A stretch of 64,000 bases of DNA from Panicum virgatum (lineage: Eukaryota; Streptophyta; Magnoliopsida; Poales; Poaceae). The stretch's first letter is position 1, and each line of letters opens with the position of its first letter. Shown here in pieces: positions 49,001 to 59,838 of the stretch. Below the pieces are notes generated by a model that was given only the letters and a program-made list of their open reading frames with translations, did not search any database and was not told the origin of the DNA. Made by a program: the position numbers and the translations under genes. The stretch covers positions 18,177,033 through 18,241,032 of the forward strand of contig NC_053153.1 in NCBI RefSeq assembly GCF_016808335.1, in the 5' to 3' direction.

Positions 49001-50345
49001 GACATTTTTTTTAAAAAATATCAATTATGCAACTTATGTTCATTGACAATTTTGAGAAATGGTCATCGCACCACTCTATACTCGTTGCGAATACATCACC
49101 TTTTACAGGGATTGCAGACCTCACCATGCGAATTGGGCAGGAAGAGTCATGATTGCTATTGTAGGCTAGCTACTTAGCTAACTTGCATCCATAATCCCCG
49201 CGGCAAGCTCTGAAGCTTCGCGGTTAACCTCCGCAGCAAGCTCGGTGGCAAGCTCTGAAGCTTCGTGATGAACCTCCGGAGCAAGCTATGAAGCTTTGCG
49301 GCGAACCTTCGCAGCAAGCTCGGAAGCTTCGTATTGAACCTGCGCAGCAAGCTTGGTGGCAAGCACTGAAGCTTCGCGATAAACCCCCGTGGCGAGCTCA
49401 TGAAGCTCCGCGTAGAGCACATCCCCGGCAAGCTCGGAACCTCCACGGCGAGCTGAAGCTTCGCTGTCATCAGCGGCGGGCTGAACCCTTGCGGCCGTCC
49501 GCAACCTTCGCAGCGAGCTGAACCCTCGCAACCCTCGGCGACTCCCGCGGCAAGCAGAACCTTCGTGGCTCGCGCTGAACTCCGTGCAAAGGAAGATACA
49601 AATCTAAGGTCGAAGGTCATGTCTCACCTCTCCAGTTATATTAACTTAATAGTGATGCCACCTTCGGTTGCCTTCGCAAGAATAGAAAATACCTTTTCCT
49701 AATGAGTAATGATATTGCTTTCTAATGTGTCTCACAAAACTTCGATCCATATAGTGCACTAACTGTACACTTTTGTGAGCAAGCCACTCTGCAAATCTCG
49801 ATCGAAGCTGCCAGGCGCCTCATCACCTTCGATATCTCCGCACGCCGAGTGGATCGAAGCCGACGGCATGTATCGAAGCTGGTACCTGAGATAAGGCGCG
49901 AAGCTGCAGCTGCACTTCTGCACCTCCGCATGGGCACGCACCTAACCTTCGATCGTCCATCCAGCAGGCACAATCGCCCATGACCTTCGAACCAGAAATA
50001 TAAAGTGGCTGCAATCTGATTGACTAAGCTTCTGTTCTCATGAATTCAGCGACTAGCTTTTTCTGCTAACGTCGATCGAAGGTTACATGCAGGTCTATCT
50101 CATCCACCTAAGGTGTGGATTCGATCGGGATTCAAAAAAAAAATCATCATGAACCGAAGGTACCAGGCAAGATCGCATGTATCGATGTCATCACCACGTG
50201 ACCTCCGGCTTCGCCTCCGCCGCTACGACGGCTCGAGGGGCTCGCCCGAACCTTCGGCATCGCCTCCAACTTGGTAATGTCTCCGCCGAGACCTTCGGCT
50301 CGAGGGGCTCGCCGACATCTTCGACATCATCTCCGACTTCGGCAA
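46040..50345 (+). repeat. Repetitive non-coding core of the LARD-like element
   Basis: Degenerate copies of GAAGCTTCGCGGCGA, GGCAAGCTCGGAACCTCC and ACCTTCG are packed in 46050-46380, 46880-47110, 49200-49580 and 50200-50340, often with GCGGCGAGC or GCGGCAAGC spacers. Short Ser/Arg/Pro-rich frames are by-products. No retroviral domain was seen anywhere in 45540-50345. Confidence 0.7.
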
Positions 50346-51209
50346 TGTAACGCCCCGAAAACTCATCAAATTAAATCGTGCGCTAAATTTGTTTCTCGTC
50401 GTTGAGCTCGATCTCTCCTTAAAACCCTAACTCCAGCCTTTCGGGAACTTCCCTTTTTCCACCAGATCTTCCGATTTCCCCAAGGACCCGACACCTGTAT
50501 CCAGAACCCTGTTTTCCCCTCAACCCGTGCATCACGCCTGGCAGCGGCCCGCGGCCGCGACAGCCGCGCGTGCCCGACCGGCGTCGCTGTCGCCACCGGC
50601 GGGATCACCGCAAATCTCTCCCTCTCTCCTTTTTCCCTTTTTCTCTCCCCTCCTCCCTCTCTGCTCCGCCCGCTCCCGAGCGCCGGGCCGCTCGGTCCTC
50701 CCTCCCATCCGCACGCGCGCGCCCCGGGCCCCTGCACCAAGCGCCCCACGTTTCCCCTCGCCCACCCGCGCAGCAAAAACAGCAGCTCGCCGCCGCCGTG
50801 TGCACGCACCGCACGCACGCGTGCGTGCGCACGCTAGCCACGCCACGGCGCGCTGAGCCAAGCACGCCGCGACGCCAGCCGCGCGGCCGTACCACGCCGT
50901 CGCCTGAGCACCCCTCTGCTCCGCTCGGCCGTGCGCCCGCCTGCTCAGCCCGTGCGCGCGCCCACACCACGCGCACGCGGCCGCGCCGCGACCAACGCGC
51001 CCGCACACGCCACGCCCTGCCCCCCCCCCCCGTGCCCCACGCCGCTGCTGCCCGCCGTTGACGCCCGAACAGCGCCGCCTGCGCCGGACGCCGCCTCCTC
51101 GACGCGTCACATCTCGCCTCACCGCGCGCGCCGACGCCGGCGACCCTAGCACAGCGCCGCTGTTGACGTCGCCGCCGCCTTGCCCCCACCTCCACCGCCC
51201 CTCCTTGCC

Positions 51210-51216
51210 TATAAAA
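51210..51216 (+). promoter_or_regulatory. TATA box of the 3.3-kb solo LTR
   Basis: TATAAAA followed by GGCACCCC matches the position and context of the TATA box in the sister LTR. Confidence 0.6.
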
Positions 51217-52189
51217 GGCACCCCAAGCTGCTGTCCACGCCACCACCAAGCTCGCCAAGCCGCGCCGCTCCACCAGCTCTCAGTCTCTCCCAATTTCTCC
51301 CTCTGCTCCACGAACAGAGCTACCAACACCATCGTCGATCTCCTCCGCGAGGCCATCACAGCTCGATTGCTTCGACGGTGAGCACCCCCGTACCCTCCTC
51401 GACCCTCCCCAAGCCACGACCTTCTTCTTCCCTGCCGGAGCAGAGCTCCCCACGAGCTCCCGGAGCCATAGCCGTGGCTGCTCGGGGCGGACCCCTTTCC
51501 CCTTCGTTTCTCATGCTCGGAGCCCCCAAAACTGAACCCCCTCATCCCCCTCTCACTCCCCGTGCCCTCAGATTCTCGAACAAAGGCCGAGAGCGCCATT
51601 CCGGCAGAGCTCCGGCGGTTGCCTACGGCGGCGCCGCCGCGGACGACTCGTCGTCGTCTGTCCCGTGCGTTACCAGTTCATTATTCCCTTCTCTCTGTTA
51701 ATTGCTAGTGGGTCTGTGGGCCTCAAAATTGTTGACCGCAGCCCAATAGCACACGCAGAGCACCAAAACACCTCAGCCAATCACGTGAAGCTCCTTCTAT
51801 TTATGTTAAGTCATTTTCAGGATTAATTAAACATCCAATATTTCAACTACAATATCTCACCCATCCAAATTCCGATTTCATTAATTCTTTTTCCTAAATT
51901 CTTCTAAAATTATATACTATCCATTCATCCTATCTTCACCTCCCCTTGAACCCCGGTTTAACCCTTAAACACCTTTTTGACTTATCATTTCATGCACCAA
52001 ACAAACTCTGATCAACCCGAAACTCTACCACACCTTTCTTAACCTAGTTGTGGTCATGCCATTAAGAATCCACCCAAAAATATTACTCTGTACTCCATAT
52101 CTTATGTGTTCCCGATTCGAGCTCAACGATAGATCTTTATTTTCTGTGTCTTGATTGTGTGCTTGTTTGTGTACGCTGTAGACCACGGA

Positions 52190-52321
52190 GTGAACGAAGG
52201 AGAGCCCGTCAGCGAGCAGTACTGTGAGCAGGTGAACGAGGACCCGTTCCACGACCCCGAGCCCGAAGGACAGGACATCCCAGAAGGCTTTGAAGACGGC
52301 AAGTTCAATCCCATCCTTTGA
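52190..52321 (+). other. Conserved protein-like block 1 in the 3.3-kb LTR
   Basis: The plus strand reads VNEGEPVSEQYCEQVNEDPF, HDPEPEGQ, GFEDGKFNP, then a stop. It parallels 33535-33695 with a 12-nt in-frame gap. A GTAG acceptor-like site precedes it. Confidence 0.5.
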
Positions 52322-53697
52322 TGCATGTTTCTGTCCTAGTTTTTATAAACACAACCCAATGTCCTGTTTTATAAAATTGCATATGTTTTGCTTGCATGAA
52401 AACACGGTTGGATAGCCACCCCTTGATTTGTGATAACCATTCCTTGACCACCTAGATTAATGTCTGCTTTTGCTTGGACGTTAATCGACACTAGAACGCT
52501 TAGGACTTTACTCATAATATGATTTATTTGATAAAGAAAATGTGTGTGTGTGGGACGGGATAAAACGTGGATTTTCGAAAGATGAGTATGGACGGGATGG
52601 ACGGCATTTCTGTGTGAATTGCCGATTGGTGTGCTTATGCCTGTGTGGCAGGGCAAAGAAGGGAGATTTCCATCTTGTCGTGGCTAAGGACCGAGTTGGT
52701 GTGTCATCTCACCTAACTCCACTAACGTGCAAACCACTCGACCGTTGAATGGGCAACGGCGTAGCATAAATCCCACTAGTTGGTGTGATAGCCATCAGGA
52801 GAGCTGAGAGCAACGGGTGACTAAGGAGAAGGGATAAGCCCGAGTGACTTATGCCCGGTTATACCTAAGTGAACGGTCGATGACCCCTTGGTGCAACCCG
52901 TGATGGCTAATCAGGCTTAGCTATGGTGGGTAATGGCTATGTTGGGATCTACACCGACACGACGGTGTTCGAGTTGTGGTATCCTACTTGTGGGTAAAGT
53001 TGCACACCTCTGCAGAGTTAAGAATCTATTCGAATAGCCGTGCCCACGGTATTGGGCGAGTTATGGTGTGGTCACATAACTAGTGTTTCTTTGGAATGGG
53101 CTGGTGTGAGTTGCTTTGGAATTGTGTCCGGCAGTTGTGCCGTGTGCTACGACGGACGGGGAGTCCGGTAGCAGTTTAAAATTTGAAACTCCGTGTTACT
53201 CCAGAAACTGATTTTCAAAAAGGCTTTCCTTAAAATAAACCCCTGCATAAAATATCGTTTTTCTGCAAATTAAACCGTAACCTTATCCTTGATTTACCTA
53301 TGCATATTATTCTGATTTAACCCCTCCGTGGGTGTGGTTGGACTTGCTGAGTACGTTTGTACTCACCCCATTCTTACTTTTTACAGAAGAGGATCCAGAC
53401 TTCGTTCCAGACGACGCCGTGTAGGGTTATCGTTCTACACCCAACCTTGCCTGTGGAACCGGCCCTGTCGAGATGCCTCCGCTGTCGCAGTACTCTGAGC
53501 CCGTGGTAGACCCTATGTGGTTTGCGGTCTGGTGTTATGTCGTAGCTTGGTTGGTTATTATCATCATCTGTATCGAGTGTCCTCCAAGGTTTGTACGGTT
53601 TTGAACCATCTGATGTAATAAATGTTGCATCAGCCTCCTGGGACTGATGTTTTGTTTCACATTTAAGTCTTCTCTTATGAGGGGACGCTTCAGGCAA

Positions 53698-54348
53698 CGC
53701 CTCCGAATTTGGCTTGAAGGGCTCGCCGACAACTTCGGCATCGCCACTACTTTGGGTTGAGGGACTCACCGCCACCTTCGTCTGCTACTTCAACCTCTAC
53801 GTCATCTACATCGACTACTTTCACTACATGTGAAGCTTATCTCACGAGCACCAGCCAAGAGGGGCTGCGGGTGTACTGGAGGACCCGTTCATCCTAGATG
53901 ATGAGGTCTTGTCCGGCTCTCGTGTGAGAAGACTTGAAGATGTTGCGGCACCCTTCGGCCACGGCAACGCTGACTGCATCGGCTCTCGGAGCCGAGGCTA
54001 TCACGGGGGAGTACTGCAGGACCAGTTCACCTTAGAAGATGGAGCTTTGCCCGAAGCTCAAAGAAGAAGCCACTCGCCAGTTGAAGCTCAAAAGCGAAGC
54101 TACTTGCGAAATCAAATCCCTAAAGATCTAAGGCTGGCACTTGTGTAAATCTAAGCATGTGCGTGCTCTTTTCTCCATGCCCTTTTTCCCACTGGGTTTT
54201 TGGGATGGAGTTTTTGGTGAGGCGCACATGTGTGGGTTGTAAAGGACTTTCCTTGCAACCCGAGTCCGGCCTGCAAATATGCCTCTTTTGACATTGTCAG
54301 CTACTCGGTCTCGTTGTGCCGGCCAAGACCGAATAGCTGAGGGGCTAC
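53698..54348 (+). other. 3' internal region of the LARD-like element
   Basis: CTTCGGC-type repeats run to about 54050. Then come a TTTTTCCCACTGGGTTTTT stretch and the purine-rich GCTGAGGGGCTAC just before the 3' LTR, the likely polypurine tract (54336-54348). No gene seen. Confidence 0.6.
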
Positions 54349-54672
54349 TGTTGGGGGTGCGCCTAGACTGCCACGTAAGGCTAGGGACCCCCTTTGTGCA
54401 AAAGAGTCTAAATTAGAGGGTCTAAGGGCTAGTTTATGAGTTCTAGGGACTTATTTGCAGCTTCTAGGGACTTGCTTGTAAATATCAAGGACTTTCTTGT
54501 AATATGCGACCCCAACAAGGTAATAAGTATAAACAACCACCACCTCCACCCTATAAATAGCCCCCATGGGGAGGAGTTGGGGGACTTTTGGCCTCTTACT
54601 TATTTGCTCACTTGGCTTGCTCTCTCCTCACTCTATCTCATCTCTTGTCTGTTCGGGGGCAAAACCCCAACA
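54349..54672 (+). mobile_element. 3' LTR of the LARD-like element
   Basis: 324 bp, same ends as the 5' LTR, with four substitutions by eye: TAGGG/TATGG, TAGGG/TACGG, CCAACA/CCACCA and TGCTC/TGTTC. Confidence 0.92.
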
Positions 54673-54677
54673 CCATG

Positions 54678-56503
54678 GATTCCAAGGATCAGAGTCTTTC
54701 TTTTTGGTTCTTCTATCAACATATAGAGGCTGACAAAATATATGAAACAGAACAAGATAATTCTAGATGATTATTTTCCTTGTGTGGACCTTTACATTAG
54801 GAATATGAACTTTGTGATTTTCTTTGAAGCATCATCGGCCAGGGTCCTCCGTCGTGCAAGTTGGAATTTTAGCCGCTGACAAGACCTTAACATGACCCAT
54901 ATAGTCTTATCTGACATAACATAATTTGATCCATATAATGGCTAATGCATTCTAAACAAAAAAAACAATCGTGGATAGTGCAGCAGAGCATTTTGCGAGG
55001 GAATAAGGGTTAGATACCTTTCATCGGGGAAGCATAGCCATTATATTCAGAAACATCTGGTTTGGGGTCACGGTGTATTATTAGCAGGGTGCATGTTCTA
55101 ATTATACAGGTCATGATTCACTGAACATTATGAAGACCAAATGAGATTTGTCTTGACTACTTGATAATCATCTTACATTGATCCATCATCGTTTTTTTGG
55201 CATGATCAGCAACTTAGCATTGTATGGATAAGGATGCCTGGTCATCAAACATATCATTTTTTAATTTTGTTTTGATTTGATGAATTTGAAGCAAATGTGT
55301 GATACAAGTATTATGAGGCCCTACTGTTGTGAGTTGCTAAATACTCCAACCACTTTCACCTGCAAGTGTAACTTCCACAAAGGATTCTCTTGATGATGGC
55401 TTATACACCATTGTAAAAGAAAAATAGAATTGCTATTTTAGTAGGCTTAAAACCATACTAGCAAGCAGGGCTCTTCGATCTAAACCTGAATTATGTTCTT
55501 GACCGCTGATGGTGCTTTGTTTATAAAATAGAAGGAACATATGGGAAAGAATTTTTTTAAAGAATCAGTAATAAAGGAGAAATTGATCTTGTCTTGAGGG
55601 TGTCATTCTGTTTGAGTAGAGCTTTCTTGTTCTGTTTGGCCCTATCTGAGTTATTGAGGAGAGCGGTGTCATATGCTACAAGCTGTAGAATGGCTGGTCC
55701 ATTCATATGCTGTAAATGATGACAGTCTTTTGTTTTGCAGTAAGCCGTGGTGTGTCATCTCCTAAAACTCTAAAAATGATCCCATATCTTCATGAGCTAA
55801 ATTAAGGTTCCTGTGCTTTGCAGATTGAATAAAACACTTATCATGGAGGCTGTCGTGTTGATCTGCATACTATAGAGGTAATAATGTTAACTGATGTATG
55901 TCTATTTCTTCCTTGTGCTCTGAAGGTGCAAGTTCGGATTGGGTGGTGTTTGACTGTTTGTGGCGGACGCTTCTAATTGCCTTTTCACTAACTCTTGAAT
56001 GATTGAGTCTCATGTATTTGTTCTGCATGTGCATTAGTTAAGTTAGCCTTGCAAAAATGTTTCTGATTTTGGGTGCTCCTGGCCTCTGTACATGTCCTGC
56101 TGTTTATATAGTAGTTGGCTACCTAGACAAGGGGCTTACTCCAAAGCTGAATGTTATGCCTCATCCAAATTGTGAGTACATGTGTCACAGGTGCTCTAGA
56201 GTTGCTTCTGAGTTCTGATCGTTGCAAAATATTTTGTCAACATCAGGTCCCCATCAAAATATGAGTGATTATTTTTCTTGGTAGTGTATGTTTGTGCCTT
56301 ACTCTGCTGTTTTAGACTGAATGATAGTTTTTTACTAGAAAATGCATCCTCATATTCTATTACATGTCACAGATAATGATGAGTTTGTGATCCTAAGTTT
56401 GAGTGTTAAAGAATCTGACCTGGTGACTGGGAAACTTCACGGGCAGATCCTCAAGCACCTCCTAAGGTTAAGAACATTAGCTTCAGTGTCTCGGATGTGA
56501 GTG
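54678..56503. other. Intron-like DNA with possible exon remnants, unidentified
   Basis: AT-rich sequence with several TTTGCAG acceptor-like sites (about 55740, 55824). A possible exon from about 56455 encodes PQAPPKVKNISFSVSDVSGQ and is followed, after the hAT insertion, by CAGGTAAG. This may continue the remnant at 43660-45195. The family is not recognised. Confidence 0.3.
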
Positions 56504-56511
56504 GTCAGGAC

Positions 56512-57072
56512 TCAAGATGGCAATGGGTACCCGAAACCCGAGTACCCGACGGGTTTTACCCGATAAGAAGACGGGTATGGAATGTGTTTTCTACCTGTGG
56601 GTATATTATTGGGCAAAATCTTGTACCCGTCGGGTATGGCGGGTACGGGTGCGGATGTATACTACCCATACCCGCCTACCCGCGGGTAAGAAATACCCGC
56701 ACAAAAAAATAAGCCATCTTAAGTGTCTAACTCATTTTAGCCCATATGGCCCATAAATTTGGCCCAAATCCAATTAATCCCTCCTAGTATATATATTGTT
56801 GAACTCTCCTTCAAATTCTACTCCACACTCACTCCAATTTTAGTTTGAAATGAATTATTTTTCATATGAATATGTGATATTTATATGTAATTCTCGGGTA
56901 TGCTTTTCGGGTACGGGTTACCCGTCGGGTATAAATTACCCGCCGGGTACGGGTATGGAAGCATTTTCCTACCCGTGTACGGGTACGGGTAACCCGACGG
57001 GTAAAACTTAGTTCTAGCGGGTACGGGTATGGGTGGCCAATACCCGACGGGTATGTACCGTTGCCATCTCTA
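56512..57072. mobile_element. Non-autonomous hAT element (561 bp)
   Basis: The 8-bp flank GTCAGGAC is duplicated exactly (56504-56511 and 57073-57080). The ends are TCAAGATGGCAATGGGTACC and, reversed from the right, TAGAGATGGCAACGGTACAT. The inside has many copies of CGGGTACGGGT/ACCCGTCGGGTA near both ends. There is no transposase. It splits an exon-like sequence. Confidence 0.9.
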
Positions 57073-57080
57073 GTCAGGAC

Positions 57081-57599
57081 CAGGTAAGAATAAAACCTTT
57101 TTGTTTGGGTGATATTACTTTTGATATCATACTGTTTATTACTGCTAATTTCATGTATGTATTATTATATTAAATTTAGCACTCACTTCAAATTCTGATC
57201 GATGAAAATGTTGCTGATTACATATTTGAGGTTCTCAGGTTATCAGGTACAAGCAGAGTCATGAACCGCTTTAAGCTTATACGCAACATGCTCCTGGTCG
57301 AGCTCAAGCTCCAGCACGACCTCGATCTCAAGCACAGCGACGAGCGTAGGCCAGCAAGGCGGATATGAGACACCTATGATGGATAGTGTACCCACAATCC
57401 CACATTGCTCAATGTTAGCATATTAATGATGTATCTATCACCATATGGTGTGATCGTGTTGGATTTATCCTATACCATGTATGCCATTTATCATATTTCA
57501 TTGCCTTCCATTTACTTATGTTTGATTTCACATTTATTATCTTTAATTTATTTATATTTGTTGGTATAAATGGTAGGGCGGGCATCATGCGCCTAATGT
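57081..57599. other. Flank with one exon-like piece
   Basis: At about 57245-57368 a short frame reads SRVMNRFKLIRNMLLVELKL and ends in a stop after RRPARRI. It is unidentified. The remainder is AT-rich with no feature. Confidence 0.3.
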
Positions 57600-57840
57600 T
57601 CTAGTGTACTCAAAGTTAGCGCCTTTGAAATCCACACCGCTGCTCTCGACGAACCTCTCCGGCTGGAACGCATGGGGATCCTTCCCAGTCCCTGCCATCC
57701 CTTCTGATCGCCCAAACGTTCACGAGCACCCCCGTCCTCTTTGCTATGTTGAAGCCCATGTCCTCCTCGTCCAGCTTGCTTTGGCCCCTGAAGGTCTTGT
57801 TGGGCCGCCTTGTGTAACATTCGTGGGTTCTTCATCAGTT
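57600..57840 (-). pseudogene. Cytochrome P450 (CYP71-type) relic
   Basis: On the minus strand the pieces AELMKNPRMLHKAAQ, KLDEEDMGFNIAKRTGVLVN, VWAIRRDGRDW and PERFVESSGVDFKG are readable in different frames. They correspond to parts from before the K-helix to after PERF, but the ExxR segment is deleted and the frame shifts at least twice. No heme-binding part follows. It is a relic of the same clan as the intact P450 about 17 kb away. Confidence 0.75.
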
Positions 57841-58359
57841 CTGCCATTTCCCCCTGCTTCTGTTTCGTGGTTTGGCTGCTGCTGCGCTTGCTATCCGCTT
57901 GTGGTCCTGCGAAAGGTACTTCTTGTTTCATGCTGTTGCTTCCAATCCTTTTTTCTATTTCCTTCACAAACAGAGCTCCATGCTTTCTTGTTTTATTCTT
58001 TTTTACTGTTAGCTCACTGTCTGCGTACTGTTGCAGACTCTATCGATTTGCTTTCTGGTTCATTTATATCGTTGGTAGCTGCAGCTGCTTCGTTCCGGTC
58101 TACATTTCAAGCTTTGGATTTCAACTTTAGAATTATTTGTGTGTGTTTGGTCTGGATTCCTTTCCTTCCCGAGTTTAAACTCCCTTCTTTATTTACAATG
58201 CTATACATCAACGAAGTGATGGGGATGAGATCGAGCTTGGCGGAGCGGTTTCCGTCGCTTCTGAGTCACTGCAAGCGCACCTCACAGACGGTGCGAGCGG
58301 TCATGAAGTCCAGCCGCGCCTGAGTCCAGCCGCCAAGACTGAACTGGCTGTGGTGATGG
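57841..58359. other. Between the P450 relic and the LINE fragment
   Basis: T-rich stretch with a long plus-strand frame of hydrophobic composition (about 57850-58200). It has no recognisable domain and is probably intron-like DNA. No gene is supported. Confidence 0.4.
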
Positions 58360-59065
58360 AAATTGCGCACAACCTCCCGCTCGGCTACAGGGCCGACAAG
58401 AGACACTCCCCCCATTTATAAGCTCAGATGGCAAGCTGATGACTGGGTTTTGTACAGGTTGCTGAAATCATCCAGTGGTTCACCTTATGCTACAGCGAAA
58501 TTCATCTGGTCTAGCACCACGCTCCACGAGTGCGTGGTTGCTGGTGAACGACCGTATCCAGAGCAAGGCTAACCTCCACAGGCGACATGTTCTAGATGAA
58601 GCCTCATGTGACCTTTGTGGCTGCGACTAGGAGTGGTAATGGGCCATGGCCCTAGTGGCCTCTTCACAGCCCAATAAGGCCCTTAAAATTTTTAGTTCAA
58701 AAATACATATATTTAGAGCACGGTCCTTTTAAAGCCCGATCCTTAGATTTCCTAGTTCAAAATGTTGGGCCCTTTACCACCCCTAGCTGCGACACCGAAA
58801 CAGCTACTCATCTCATCTTTGACTGGCCAGTGGCCTCCAGCTTCTGGGCGTTAATCGGGATTCAACGACAGAGTACTTTTGGTGTTCGTGACGTGCACAC
58901 CCTGCCGCGGCCTTCACATATCCCAGCTGCTCACTTCGGTACGTTCGTTGTACTCTGCTGCTGGCACCTCTGGAAACAAAGAACGGCGTCGTCTTCCGTC
59001 AAGGGTGCAAGAGCGAAGCCAGACTATGGGCTGGACGATTGCCAAGCAAAGAAAGAGGGCTAAGC
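58360..59065 (+). mobile_element. LINE (L1-type) 3' fragment, zf-RVT region
   Basis: Pieces of the plant L1 C-terminus are readable: SPYATAKFIWSS, LVNDRIQSKANLHRRHVLD, SCDLCGC, ETATHLIFDWPVASSFWALI and CCWHLWKQR. Frameshifts are present and a hAT MITE interrupts it at 58629-58785. Confidence 0.8.
58629..58785. mobile_element. hAT MITE (157 bp) inside the LINE fragment
   Basis: The 8-bp flank GCTGCGAC is duplicated exactly (58621-58628 and 58786-58793). Terminal repeats are TAGGAGTGGTAATGGGCC and, reversed, TAGGGGTGGTAAAGGGCCC. Removing it restores the LINE reading CDLCGCD-TETATHL. Confidence 0.93.
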
Positions 59066-59700
59066 GACTCTTGGTGTTCTATCCTAACATCTTCAAGCGA
59101 CTCTTTATATCTTCTCTAATTTATAGAAATAGAGATTTTGATAAAAAATTACCCTCTAACAACCTCTTCACTTAAATATCCAAATATAGATACCCTTCAT
59201 TCCGGATTTCATGCTAACCAAAGATGGAGAGCAAGGATGGATCTTTAAATTACACATAAGATATAAAAAAGCTGTTGGAAAATACAAAGATATGAAAAAT
59301 ATTTTTTACTCAAATGACTCTCCAAATGATAATTTAGAGAGTAGATTTTAGAAAAACTCATGAACATGCTCGAACTATGTAATGCAAACATGTCTTATCA
59401 TCTTAAAGGCCGTGTTGGGCCATGAATAAATGAAGCAAGTGGGGGATTCTCTCCCCTCCGTTGACCATAAAAAACATCAAGGAAGTGCAAGAATCATGCA
59501 GCTAGTCACCTCTTACCAACTCTACCATAGAAGTAGTTTGCTTGACACCCCTATAGACTGTCCTTCAGAAGTAGATTAAGTGGCTGACGGTGGGTAAGTA
59601 TCGCAAGTAAGGATTCATGGAAACTCGGTTTAGAGATTTGGCCAAAGGTGTAACATGCAATAGGATTCTGTCCGAGTGACGGTTGGGAGACAAGGTGGTT
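59066..59700. other. Intergenic, no gene seen
   Basis: AT-rich sequence without a recognisable element or frame. Confidence 0.5.
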
Positions 59701-59838
59701 TAGATAGATTCAGGTTGCTGTGAACGTAACACCCTACGTCTTTCGTGGTGTTGGTAGTTGCATTCATCAGTCGAGTGGGAGCCGACCCCTTTACATATTG
59801 CTCATCTATTCTATTTATTGCCTTCCCCGTGGGCCCTA

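Larger units (their letters stand above)
50346..53692. mobile_element. Solo LTR (3347 bp) nested in the LARD-like element
   Basis: The ends are TGTAACGCCCCG and GGGGACGCTTCA. The 5-bp flank GGCAA is duplicated exactly (50341-50345 and 53693-53697). It is the same family as 32004-35041, with TATA box (51210), block 1 (about 52190-52320), block 2 (53385-53604) and AATAAA (about 53618). It must be younger than its host element, which is itself young. A 355-codon minus-strand frame in its GC-rich first kilobase is probably an artefact. Confidence 0.9.
45196..54672 (+). mobile_element. Young non-autonomous LTR retrotransposon (LARD-like) with a nested solo LTR
   Basis: LTRs of 324 bp at each end differ at 4 positions by eye. 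The 5-bp flank CCATG is duplicated exactly (45191-45195 and 54673-54677). The primer site TGGCGCCCACCGTGGGG follows the 5' LTR. The internal region (about 5.5 kb without the nested 3.35-kb LTR) has no Gag or Pol, only repetitive DNA, so it needs proteins from a related Gypsy-type element. By the usual grass rate of 1.3e-8 per site per year, 4/324 means roughly half a million years. Confidence 0.92.

Noticed and set aside
50532..51599. 355-codon minus-strand frame in the 3.3-kb solo LTR
   Set aside because: It lies in the GC-rich first kilobase of an LTR, is antisense to the LTR's own promoter, is full of Ala/Arg/Gly, and the sister LTR does not keep the same frame.
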